From NCBI RefSeq assembly GCF_007992175.1, contig NZ_BJZT01000002.1, positions 97,638-161,637 of the forward strand: 64,000 nucleotides of DNA, read 5' to 3'. A program made the translations under genes and the position numbers. Positions 24,875 to 33,308 of this stretch are shown here, one piece after another (within the stretch, counting starts at the first letter, position 1; each line of letters opens with the position of its first letter). Source of the DNA: Methylobacterium haplocladii. GTDB lineage: Bacteria; Pseudomonadota; Alphaproteobacteria; Rhizobiales; Beijerinckiaceae. The notes under the pieces were generated by a model. That model worked only from the letters and a program-made list of their open reading frames with translations. It was not told where the DNA came from and did no database searches.

Positions 24875-26662
24875 ATGGCCGCCTCCCCTCTCCCCCCACC
24901 GTCGCAGCGGCCCTCCTCGACCTCGGGCTGGATCGGCGCGCTCGAACGGACCGCGCGCATCGATGCGCAGCCGGAACGCATTTTCCCCCGCGTCATCGAC
25001 GAACTGGCCACCCGCCACGGCACCGCCCCGGCCCTCATCGGCACGGACGAGACGCTGAGCCACCGTGATCTCGCAGCGCGCCAGAACCGCTACGCCCGCT
25101 GGGCGCTCGCCCGGGGGCTGGTCAAGGGCGAAACCGTCGCCCTGCTGATGACCAACCGGCCCGATTTCCTGGCGATCTGGCTGGGCCTCACCCGCGTCGG
25201 CGTCCGGGTGGCGCTGCTCAACACCAACCTGCGGGATCGCAGCCTCGCCCATTGCATCGACGTCGCGGCCCCCCGGCTTCTCATCCTGGAGGCCGATCTC
25301 GCCGAGGCCGTCGCGAGCGCGCAGCCGCATCTGGCGAAGCAGCCCGACATCGTCTGGCAGGGGCCCGGTGCCGGAGGACCGTCGTTGGCCGAGGCCGCCG
25401 CCGGCTACTCCGAGGCTCCGCTGCAGGCAGGAGAGGGACCGGCCGTCACGGTGCGCGACGAAGCTCTGCTGATCTTCACCTCCGGCACCACCGGCCTGCC
25501 CAAGGCCGCGCGGGTAAGCCACCACCGCATCATGATGTGGACGCACTGGTTCGCCGGATTGATCGATGCCGGCGCGGACGACCGGATGTACAATTGCCTG
25601 CCGCTCTACCACTCGGTCGGCGGCGTCGTGGCACCCGGCAGCGTGCTCATCGGCGGCGGCTCCGTGGTGATCCGCCCAAAATTCTCGGCGAGCGCCTTCT
25701 GGCGCGACGTCACCGAGACCGGCGCGACGGTGTTTCAGTATATCGGCGAACTCTGCCGCTACCTCACCGTGGCACCGCCGGACCCGTTCGAGCGCCGGCA
25801 CGCCCTGCGGCTCTGCACCGGCAACGGAATGCGGCCCGACGTCTGGGAGCGGTTCCGCGAGCGCTTCGCGATTCCCCGCATCCTCGAATTCTATGCGGCC
25901 ACCGAGGGCACGGTCTCGCTCTACAACGTCGAGGGTAGGCTCGGCGCGGTCGGACGCGTGCCGCCCTTCATGGCGCGGCGCTCACCGGCCCTGATCGTGC
26001 GGCACGACGTCGAGACCGGGCTGCCGCTGCGCGATGCCGCCGGCCGCTGCGTGCCGGCCGATCCGGACGAGCCCGGCGAGCTGCTCGGCCGGCTGTCGGC
26101 GAAGGCCGAACACAGCTTCGAGGGCTACACCAGCGCCGAGGAGACCAGCCGCAAGATCGTTCGCGACGCGCTCCAACCGGGCGATGCCTGGATGCGCACC
26201 GGCGACCTGATGCGGAAGGATGCTCAGGGCTTCTTCTATTTCGTCGATCGGATCGGCGACACCTTCCGCTGGAAGGGCGAGAACGTCGCGACCACCGAGG
26301 TCGCCGAAGTGCTCGGCCATTGCCCGGGCGTGCTGGAAGCCAGCGTCTACGGCGTCGCCGTGCCCGGTTCCGAAGGCAAGGCCGGCATGGCCGCGCTGAC
26401 GACCGGCGCGAGCTTCGACATCGATGCGTTGCACGCCGCCCTGGCGGAAGGGCTACCGGCTTACGCGCGTCCGGTCTTCCTCCGGATCGTCCAGGATTTC
26501 GCGCATACCGAGACGTTCAAGCAGAAGAAGGCCGTGCTCGCCGCCGAAGGCTTCGATCCGGAGCGCATCGGCGATGCCCTCTACATCGATCGCGATGGGC
26601 AGTACCGGCCACTCGATCCGGCGACTTATGCAGCGGTCGGCCGAGGCGACGTGCGCCTGTAG
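24875..26662 (+). CDS. long-chain acyl-CoA synthetase, FATP-like
   Basis: This 595-residue ANL enzyme has the P-loop IFTSGTTGLPKAARVSHHR, the EFYAATEG motif, GDAWMRTGDLMRKD, and DRIGDTFRWKGENVATTEV. The RWKGENVAT hinge and the C-terminal FKQKK are typical of the fatty-acid transport protein/very-long-chain acyl-CoA synthetase branch. It activates fatty acids to CoA thioesters with ATP. ATG 24875 is preferred. ATG 24818 would add 19 residues. Neither has a strong ribosome-binding site. Confidence 0.88.
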   Translation: MAASPLPPPSQRPSSTSGWIGALERTARIDAQPERIFPRVIDELATRHGTAPALIGTDETLSHRDLAARQNRYARWALARGLVKGETVALLMTNRPDFLAIWLGLTRVGVRVALLNTNLRDRSLAHCIDVAAPRLLILEADLAEAVASAQPHLAKQPDIVWQGPGAGGPSLAEAAAGYSEAPLQAGEGPAVTVRDEALLIFTSGTTGLPKAARVSHHRIMMWTHWFAGLIDAGADDRMYNCLPLYHSVGGVVAPGSVLIGGGSVVIRPKFSASAFWRDVTETGATVFQYIGELCRYLTVAPPDPFERRHALRLCTGNGMRPDVWERFRERFAIPRILEFYAATEGTVSLYNVEGRLGAVGRVPPFMARRSPALIVRHDVETGLPLRDAAGRCVPADPDEPGELLGRLSAKAEHSFEGYTSAEETSRKIVRDALQPGDAWMRTGDLMRKDAQGFFYFVDRIGDTFRWKGENVATTEVAEVLGHCPGVLEASVYGVAVPGSEGKAGMAALTTGASFDIDALHAALAEGLPAYARPVFLRIVQDFAHTETFKQKKAVLAAEGFDPERIGDALYIDRDGQYRPLDPATYAAVGRGDVRL

Positions 26663-26686
26663 CGGGGTCCGATCAGCGATCGCGCG

Positions 26687-27652
26687 TCACGGCCGTACCC
26701 GCGCACGGGCATCGTCGAGAATACGCGTCAGGGACTCTGCCAGTGCGATGCGCGGCTTCCAGCCCGTGGCACGGGTGAGCGCCGAGGCATCGCCGCTCGC
26801 GGTGGGAATCTCCGACGGTCGCAGCCGGTCGGCCGCGACGCGGATCTCGAACGGCACCCGAGCCTGCTCGCGCAGGCCGTTGAGCAGGTCGGAGATCGGC
26901 CGGGCGCGACCCGAGCCGACGTTGAAGACGGAGCGCGGCTCCAGGCTGTCCGATCCGCGGATCACCGCGGCATACGCCGCGACGACATCGCCGACGTCCA
27001 GAAAATCGCGTCGCGCCGTCAAGTCGCCGACATCCAAAACCGGCTCGGAAAGCCCGGCCTCGATCCGGGCGATCTGTCCGGCGAATGAGGGGACGACGAA
27101 GCGCTCGTCCTGCCCCGGTCCGATATGGTTGAACGGCCGCAGCGTCACCAGCCGGATCCCCGCCGCGGGCAGCACGTCGGCGAGCAGTCCCTCCGCCGCG
27201 AGCTTGGTGCGGGCATAGGTGTTGGCCGGTTGCGGAACGACCGTCTCGTCGAGCGCTTCGCCCGCGAGGAAGGCGCGGCCGTAGACCTCGCCGGAGCTCG
27301 CGAACAGGAACGTCGAGCCGGGTGCCCCGGCGACCATCGCCTCGGCGACATTGAGAACTCCCAGAAGGTTGACCCGCCAAGTCTCCGCAGGCGCGCCGCC
27401 AGCCTGCCCGACGGATGACAGGCCGGCGAGATGCAGCACGTGCGTCGGCGCGAACGCTGCGAAGAAGCGTGACAGCGTGGCGCCGTCGAGAAGATCGATC
27501 GCGGCCAGGCTCACGCCCTCGGGAGCGTTCTCCGGTACGTGGAGCCCGAGCCCGGCAATCGCATCGCCCGGCGCGCGAGCCCCCGCCAAGGCTCGCAGGG
27601 CATGGCGGCCGACGAACCCGCCAACGCCGGTGATCAGGATCCGGGTCACCAT
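26687..27652 (-). CDS. NAD-dependent epimerase/dehydratase, GDP-6-deoxymannose reductase-like
   Basis: This 321-residue extended SDR has the nucleotide motif GVGGFVGRHAL near residue 9, SSGEVYG, the active-site YARTK, RPFNHIGPGQ and RRDFLDVGDV. The RPFNH-GPGQ and ARRDFLDV blocks are characteristic of GDP-mannose dehydratase/RMD-type sugar nucleotide enzymes. It likely makes a deoxysugar nucleotide for surface polysaccharide. It is convergent with the acyl-CoA synthetase, 24 bp apart. Confidence 0.83.
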   Translation of the reverse strand: MVTRILITGVGGFVGRHALRALAGARAPGDAIAGLGLHVPENAPEGVSLAAIDLLDGATLSRFFAAFAPTHVLHLAGLSSVGQAGGAPAETWRVNLLGVLNVAEAMVAGAPGSTFLFASSGEVYGRAFLAGEALDETVVPQPANTYARTKLAAEGLLADVLPAAGIRLVTLRPFNHIGPGQDERFVVPSFAGQIARIEAGLSEPVLDVGDLTARRDFLDVGDVVAAYAAVIRGSDSLEPRSVFNVGSGRARPISDLLNGLREQARVPFEIRVAADRLRPSEIPTASGDASALTRATGWKPRIALAESLTRILDDARARVRP

Positions 27653-28035
27653 TCATCCCTCGACGCCCGAGCGCCCGGTCCGCCGAAGGCTCGGTCAGCG
27701 CCTCGGTGAAATGAATGCATCGGCTGCGCCGGGCCGATCAATGCCCCCCGCCGATTGTCCCGCCCGTTTCGGTCCGGGTCGGAGCGATTCGACGAAGCGC
27801 GCGAGCGCAAGTGATCGTCGTCGCTCGGCGTGTTGCGCGGCGCACGCGCGGCATGGCGCCCTCTCGGGCCGCACAGCTTCGGGTTCACGGCCCGGTAAGC
27901 CCGAGCCGATACCAACGCCTCTCGAGCGCACCACACCCTTCGCCGATGGCCGTCCGGACCGACCGATCATCGACTCTCGTCCCGCCCCGGCCTAAGGCCG
28001 CCCCCATCAGACCGCAACCGCACGGAGCCCCAGTC
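27653..28035. other. intergenic region between the epimerase and gapR genes
   Basis: No gene is supported in this 383-bp gap. Long open frames run through it on both strands but have Arg/Pro-rich shadow composition. It probably holds divergent promoters. Confidence 0.4.
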
Positions 28036-28317
28036 ATGAACGCCCACGTCAGCCCCGCCGGCCAGGACGTCTCCTCCTCCGAGGGCGTTGCCGCCGACGA
28101 ACTGCGCCAGTTCATCGAGCGCATCGAGCGCCTGGAAGAGGAAAAGGCTGCGATTGCCGGCGACATCAAGGAAGTCATGGCCGAGCTGAAGGGCCGCGGC
28201 TTCGACGTGAAGGCCGTCCGCACCATCCTGCGTCTGCGCAAGAAGGATCACGCCGAGCGCCAGGAGGAAGAGGCCATTCTGGAACTCTACATGCAGGCCC
28301 TCGGAATGGTCGTCTGA
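28036..28317 (+). CDS. gapR: GapR/DUF2312 (UPF0335) nucleoid-associated protein
   Basis: This 93-residue protein is highly charged and helical: [22 protein letters not shown] coiled coil (here [20 protein letters not shown]), then [18 protein letters not shown] and [20 protein letters not shown]. This is the conserved core of the alphaproteobacterial UPF0335 family, now known as GapR. In Caulobacter GapR binds overtwisted AT-rich DNA and assists replication. ATG 28036 opens the conserved region. The frame upstream of it is poor in sense. Confidence 0.9.
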   Translation: MNAHVSPAGQDVSSSEGVAADELRQFIERIERLEEEKAAIAGDIKEVMAELKGRGFDVKAVRTILRLRKKDHAERQEEEAILELYMQALGMVV

Positions 28318-28520
28318 CGATCGACGCCGTGTGACCGCCCCGCCTTCCTTGACGCGTCGCCGTCTCCCCAGGGCGATGCCGTTCGGGCCCTCCCGGGACG
28401 CCGGCCGTATGATCCGATCCCGTCGGGCGTCGCTTTGTAGCACGCGCCCGAATTCCGCAGCGGCGGCCGAGTTCCTATCTATCGGGAACGACTACTCGGT
28501 TTCGACCCGAAGGAGGACGG

Positions 28521-29042
28521 ATGATGAGCAACGAGCGAGCTATTCTCGCCGGAGGATGCTTCTGGGGCATGCAGGATCTGATCCGGCGCCAGGAGGGTGT
28601 GGTGTCGAGCCGCGTCGGCTATACCGGCGGCGACGTGCCGAATGCGACCTACCGTAACCACGGCACCCATGCCGAGGCGATCGAGATCACATATGACCCG
28701 GAGCGCACGAGCTTCCGGCGGATGCTGGAGTTCTTCTTCCAGATCCACGACCCGACCACTCCGAATCGCCAGGGCAACGACCGCGGTCTGAGCTACCGTT
28801 CGGCGATCTACTACACTGACGACGAACAGCGCCGGGTTGCCGAGGCCACCATCGCCGATGTCGACGCCTCAGGCCTCTGGCCCGGAAAGGTGGTCACGGA
28901 GGTCGTGCCGTCGGGGCCGTTCTGGGAGGCCGAGCCGGAGCACCAGGACTATCTGGAGCGACGTCCCGATGGGTACACCTGCCACTTCATCAGGCCGAAC
29001 TGGACGTTGCCGGCCCGGGCCGAAGCGCTTCAGGGAGCTTGA
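28521..29042 (+). CDS. msrA: peptide-methionine (S)-S-oxide reductase
   Basis: This 173-residue MsrA has the catalytic Cys13 in [14 protein letters not shown], and the substrate-pocket region [20 protein letters not shown] and [13 protein letters not shown]. It repairs methionine S-sulfoxide in proteins. No further recycling Cys at the C terminus is visible, so it may depend directly on thioredoxin or another thiol. A strong AGGAGG six bases or so upstream sets the ATG at 28521. Confidence 0.94.
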   Translation: MMSNERAILAGGCFWGMQDLIRRQEGVVSSRVGYTGGDVPNATYRNHGTHAEAIEITYDPERTSFRRMLEFFFQIHDPTTPNRQGNDRGLSYRSAIYYTDDEQRRVAEATIADVDASGLWPGKVVTEVVPSGPFWEAEPEHQDYLERRPDGYTCHFIRPNWTLPARAEALQGA

Positions 29043-29703
29043 GGGAAATACCCCCGTTCGCAGGCGTCGCCGACCGAGGCGGCGTCGCGAACGGCACGAG
29101 GACCGGACCGCTCGCGCGACGACCACATCCAAAACGATCGCGGCAAGAAGTTCGAACGGCTATGGAGCCGGTAGCGCGACGCCGCTGGTAGTGAGGATCG
29201 TCGAGATCGAACCTGTCTGCGTCGGGTTTTCCCTAATACTGCAAAAAAACAGCTAATCGCTTCGGAAATCCGCATTTAACTTTGCTGACCACCAAATTTC
29301 CAATGACATCTGAGCAAATTATGGACAATTTTCCTACAGCACCGATCAGAGAATGAAACCGAATTTACAGTGAAAGCTGATGCGCCAGCATGGTTGAGTA
29401 GGATGGGTCCATCGGCAGCTTTGCGCTCATTCCAGTGAAAGACAGCGTGTGCTCTTACTCCCTGGAGGGAGGCTGAGCGGCGTGGTTTCGTTGGATTTCC
29501 GCTTGGGTGCTTTCGGAGCGATAGCAGACGAGCGCACGTTCGCTGAATAGCGAGCGCTGGCTGCGAGATGATCGCGATCCGGTTTCGAAAGGGACAGGCC
29601 GATCACTGCACACCTGAAGGCTGCCGCGTCAGCAGGGCCGGCGGGTTGAGCGAGCGCTGCTCGCGGATGCATGCTAGACCGCCAGCCTTCTAGGAGTGCG
29701 GGC
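29043..29703. other. 661-bp intergenic region, partly AT-rich
   Basis: I see no gene here. Bases 29225-29380 are distinctly AT-rich against the surrounding high GC and could contain promoters or a decayed insertion. No tRNA, repeat or known RNA was recognised. Confidence 0.4.
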
Positions 29704-30510
29704 TTGTCCGTCGTTCGGCGACACAACGTGAGGCAGGCTGGCGCCGGTGCGACCGCCATGGTCTTCGCGCATGGCTTCGGCTGCGACCAGAACATGTGGC
29801 GCTTCGTGGCTCCGGCCTTCGAGGAGCGCTACCGCACGATCCTGTTCGACCATATCGGGGCCGGCGGATCGGACTTGGCCGCCTACGACGCCGACAGGTA
29901 CGCCTCTCTCGACGGCTATGCCGACGACGTGGTCGCGCTCTGCCGCGGCCTGTCGGTGACCGGTGGCGTGTTCGTCGGCCATTCGGTAAGCGCCATGATC
30001 GGCATCCTCGCCGCGAAGAAAGCCCCGCAGCTGTTCGACAGCCTCGTCCTGGTCTGCCCCTCGCCGCGCTATCTCGACGACGACGGCTACGTCGGCGGCT
30101 TCACCCGCCCGCAGATCGACGAGCTGCTCGACTTCCTCGACACGAACCACATGGGGTGGTCCCAGGCGATGGCGCCGGCGATCATGGGGAACGCCGACCG
30201 GCCCGAACTCGGTGAGGAGCTGACCAACAGCTTCTGCCGCACCGACCCGGACATCGCGAAGCGCTTCGCCCGCACGACCTTCCTCGCCGACAACCGCGCC
30301 GATCTCGCGGGCGTAGAGGCGCGCTGTCTCGTCATCCAGAGCTCCGAGGACGTGATCGCACCACAGGAGGTCGGCGCCTACGTGCACCGGCACCTGGCGA
30401 ACAGCGAGCTCGCGCTGCTCGACGCGACGGGCCATTGCCCCAACCTGAGCGCGCCTGCGGAGACCATCGCGGCCATCCAGGCTTTCCTTCGAGGACCGAG
30501 CCGTGGATGA
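29704..30510 (+). CDS. RsbQ-like alpha/beta hydrolase
   Basis: This 268-residue protein is strikingly like Bacillus RsbQ (269 aa): FAHGFGCDQNMW, VAPAFEERYRTILFDHIG, Ser94 in VGHSVSAMIG, FCRTDPDIAKRFA, and the base His in ATGHCPNLS. RsbQ-type hydrolases resemble plant KAI2/D14 and feed a small hydrophobic ligand or signal to a PAS sensor. Here the next gene is a PAS-containing hybrid kinase overlapping by 8 bp. The start is taken as TTG 29704, with AGGAG seven bases upstream, because homology begins exactly there. ATG 29671 lacks a ribosome-binding site. Confidence 0.9.
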   Translation: MSVVRRHNVRQAGAGATAMVFAHGFGCDQNMWRFVAPAFEERYRTILFDHIGAGGSDLAAYDADRYASLDGYADDVVALCRGLSVTGGVFVGHSVSAMIGILAAKKAPQLFDSLVLVCPSPRYLDDDGYVGGFTRPQIDELLDFLDTNHMGWSQAMAPAIMGNADRPELGEELTNSFCRTDPDIAKRFARTTFLADNRADLAGVEARCLVIQSSEDVIAPQEVGAYVHRHLANSELALLDATGHCPNLSAPAETIAAIQAFLRGPSRG

Positions 30511-32500
30511 GACGGCCGCCACCCTTCCGGTGCCGGACGTGGACGACCTGGAGGACCTGTTCGAGAACGCGCCCTGCGGCTACGCCTCCGCCCTGCCGAA
30601 CGGACGCATCTCCAAGGTCAACCGGACGCTCTCGACCTGGCTGGGTCACCTGGCGGACGAACTCGTCGGACGCCGCTTCCTCGACCTCCTGAACATCGCC
30701 GGCAAGGTCTATTACGAGACCCATTTCGCGCCGATGCTGCGGATGCAGGGCTTCTTCGCCGAGGTCGCCCTCGACCTCGTGCGCGCGGACGGCACGACGC
30801 TGCCGGTCCTCGTCAACGCCGTCGTCCGCAAGGACGAGGCGGGCGGCGTGCGCTTCATCCGGATCACCGTCTTCAACGCCTCGGACCGTCGGCGCTACGA
30901 GCGGGAGATGCTCGACGCGCGCCGGGTCGCGGAGCAGGCCACGGTCGCGCTGCGGGAACTCAACCTGACGCTGGAAGCCCGGGTCGCCGACCGGGCGCGC
31001 GCCCTGGATCGGGCTTGGCGGCTCTCGCCGGATCTCCTGGCCATCGCTGACGCGCAGGGGACGCTGCTGGCGGTGAACGCGGCCTGGACGGACTTGCTCG
31101 GCTGGGAGGGCTCCGACCTCGTTGGGCAGGGCTTCGCCGGGCTCACTCACCCGGACGATCTGGAGCCGACGCGGGCCGCCCTCGGCCGCATCATGACGGC
31201 GCCGCTCGTCGAGCCTTACGAATACCGCCTCAGGCACAGGGACGGGACCTATCGCCGGTTCGCCTGGACGGGGGCGTTCGAGGACGGCCAGATCTACGCG
31301 ACGGGCCGGCACACGACGGTCGAGCACGAGCAGGCTGCCGCGCTGGTGCGGGCGGAGGAGGCGTTGCGCCAGTCGCAGAAGCTGGAAGCGGTCGGGCAGT
31401 TGACCGGCGGCGTGGCGCACGACTTCAACAACCTCCTGACCATCATCCGCTCGTCCGTCGACTTCCTGCGCCGGCCGGACCTGCCCGAGGACCGCCGCAC
31501 CCGCTACATGGACGCGGTCTCCGACACGGTCGACCGGGCGGCGAAGCTCACCGGCCAGCTCCTCGCCTTCGCGCGACGCCAAACCCTAAAGCCGGAGATG
31601 TTCAACGTCGGCGAAAGGCTTCGCGGCGTCGCCGACATGCTCGACACCGTCACCGGCGCTCGGATCCGCGTCGTGACCGAGATCCCGGACGAGCCGTGCA
31701 TCGTGATGGCAGACGTGAGCCAGTTCGAGACTGCGCTCGTCAACATGGCGGTGAACGCCCGGGACGCTATGGACGGCGCGGGCACGCTGACGTTGCGCCT
31801 GGACCATACCGGCAACCTGCCGCCGATCCGCGGGCATGCCGCCGCGCCCGGCCGGTTCGCGTGCGTCTCCCTCACCGACACCGGCAGCGGGATCGCGCCC
31901 GACCAGGTCGCCCGCATCTTCGAGCCGTTCTTCACAACGAAGGAGATCGGCAAGGGAACCGGGCTCGGGCTCAGCCAGGTCTTCGGCTTCGCCAAGCAGT
32001 CTGGCGGCGACGTCGAGGTCGAGAGCGAGCCCGGCCGCGGCACCACCTTCACGCTCTACCTGCCGAAGATCATAGGGGATGCCTGCGAACCGTCGGCAGC
32101 CCTTCCCGACGATGGGAGCTTTCCGAGCGGCGAGGGCCAGTGTGTGCTCATCGTCGAGGACAATGTCGAGGTCGGCCGCTTCGCCACCCAGATCCTGGAG
32201 GATATCGGCTACAGGACGACCTGGGCCGCCAACGCCGAGGAGGCGCTGGAGAAGCTCGGCACCGATGGCGCCAGCTTCGACCTGGTATTCTCCGACGTGG
32301 TCATGCCCGGCATGGGCGGCATCGCGCTGGCCAAGGCACTCCAGCACCGGCTGCCGCATCTGCCGATCCTGTTGACGTCTGGCTACAGCCATGTGCTGGC
32401 TCAGGACGGGCTGCACGGCTTCGAGTTGTTGCACAAGCCGTATTCGGCCGACCAGCTTGGGCGCATCCTGGGCAAGGTGGTGCCACGGCCGCGGGACTGA
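30503..32500 (+). CDS. PAS-PAS hybrid histidine kinase with receiver domain (RsbP-type PAS)
   Basis: This 665-residue soluble sensor has PAS1 at about 12-125, with an RsbP-like pattern (ENAPCGYAS, NRTLSTWLGH, FAPMLRMQGF, LPVLVNAV). A coiled coil lies at 130-170 and PAS2 at about 172-272 (SPDLLAIADAQG, HPDDLEPTR, RHRDGTYRRFAW). HisKA carries phospho-acceptor His306 in GGVAHDFNN. HATPase_c has N and G boxes (DTGSGIAPDQ, GTGLGLSQVFGF), and the C-terminal receiver has phospho-acceptor Asp598 in LVFSDVVMPG. It lacks membrane segments. Overlap with the RsbQ-like gene argues that the hydrolase product or its complex is sensed by PAS1 and relayed through phosphotransfer instead of the Bacillus PP2C output. 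Confidence 0.9.
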   Translation: MDETAATLPVPDVDDLEDLFENAPCGYASALPNGRISKVNRTLSTWLGHLADELVGRRFLDLLNIAGKVYYETHFAPMLRMQGFFAEVALDLVRADGTTLPVLVNAVVRKDEAGGVRFIRITVFNASDRRRYEREMLDARRVAEQATVALRELNLTLEARVADRARALDRAWRLSPDLLAIADAQGTLLAVNAAWTDLLGWEGSDLVGQGFAGLTHPDDLEPTRAALGRIMTAPLVEPYEYRLRHRDGTYRRFAWTGAFEDGQIYATGRHTTVEHEQAAALVRAEEALRQSQKLEAVGQLTGGVAHDFNNLLTIIRSSVDFLRRPDLPEDRRTRYMDAVSDTVDRAAKLTGQLLAFARRQTLKPEMFNVGERLRGVADMLDTVTGARIRVVTEIPDEPCIVMADVSQFETALVNMAVNARDAMDGAGTLTLRLDHTGNLPPIRGHAAAPGRFACVSLTDTGSGIAPDQVARIFEPFFTTKEIGKGTGLGLSQVFGFAKQSGGDVEVESEPGRGTTFTLYLPKIIGDACEPSAALPDDGSFPSGEGQCVLIVEDNVEVGRFATQILEDIGYRTTWAANAEEALEKLGTDGASFDLVFSDVVMPGMGGIALAKALQHRLPHLPILLTSGYSHVLAQDGLHGFELLHKPYSADQLGRILGKVVPRPRD

Positions 32501-33308
32501 GCAACCGTCCGTGCCGGTCGGATGAAGGAAATGGGCGCAATTCTGCCGGAACGGCGGCGGGGCGAACGACTGCTTCCCGGCGTGGTGGGGGCCGTGAATT
32601 ACGACTAGCTCGGGTCGAAGGCGGAGGATCTTGCTTCCGGGCAGGCTGCCAACTTCTGTTTTCGGCGCAAAGCCGCCCATCGTTGCCGCCGGATCAATCG
32701 TGTCCTGATCTACCTGCCAGAAAGGGAATCCAAGAAAGCCTTTCACATCCACGCCCGGACAAGTATTTTGCGTCAACGTCAGAGCACTGTTGTTGCCATT
32801 CGACGACGGAGATCACCGCGAAACCGTAAGGCCACTTACAGCCCGATAATCATACTCGATAGGTCACTAAGCGAAAGACCTGAGGTTCGCTAAACCATCA
32901 GAATTCCAATACCGGGCCTAGCTGTCGAGTACCTTGAGCGACATTTCATTTCGAACTATCTCTCGATATGAACGAAACGCTCTCGCACGATCTCGTGCCG
33001 GCCTAGCAGAAAATCTGGCCCGTCTTCTGAGATTATCGAGTTTTGCCGGCCCGTCGACCCGAATTGTTGACGCAATTCCTGCGCGCAGAGACGGGATGCG
33101 GCCGTTGAAGGCGTCTACCGGCACGAAGCAAATTGTTACGGAGAACGACGCCAACTTTTTTGCGGGACTACCTGGTGGAGCTGAGCGGGCTCGAACCCAC
33201 GTTCGATTAACCCATTGCGGTTATGGAAGTCTTTGGAGGCCCGAAGGATTTCGGGACGCATCCTGGGACGAACGTGGGACTTATCCTCCCGTAGCTCCGG
33301 ATCTAACC
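32501..33308. other. gap at the backbone/island boundary
   Basis: No gene is supported in these 808 bp. GC content drops after about 32760. The tRNA 3'-end fragment at 33173-33195 lies within it. A long reading from 32934 is open across the tRNA fragment into the integrase, but its first 125 residues show no domain. Confidence 0.5.
33173..33195 (-). other. 3' fragment of a tRNA gene with encoded CCA; putative attachment site
   Basis: Read on the minus strand, the segment is a T-loop TTCGAGC, T-stem strand CCGCT, acceptor strand CAGCTCC, discriminator A and CCA, as in alanine-type tRNAs. The bases that should form the other strand of the T stem (AGCGG expected) read GTGGG, and no anticodon or D arm follows. 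It is therefore only a 3' end of about 23 bp. This is what is left at one edge of an element that integrates into a tRNA gene, and the adjacent integrase fits. Confidence 0.65.

Noticed and set aside
29427..29795. 122-residue minus-strand open frame before the RsbQ-like gene
   Set aside because: It overlaps the 5' end of the RsbQ-like gene and shows no domain or ribosome-binding site.
33173..33248. Complete tRNA gene on the minus strand
   Set aside because: Only the T-loop, one T-stem strand and the acceptor end fit. The opposite T-stem strand mismatches and no anticodon or D arm can be drawn.
32934..33308. N-terminal extension of the integrase
   Set aside because: It reads through the tRNA fragment and AT-rich boundary sequence without domain content.
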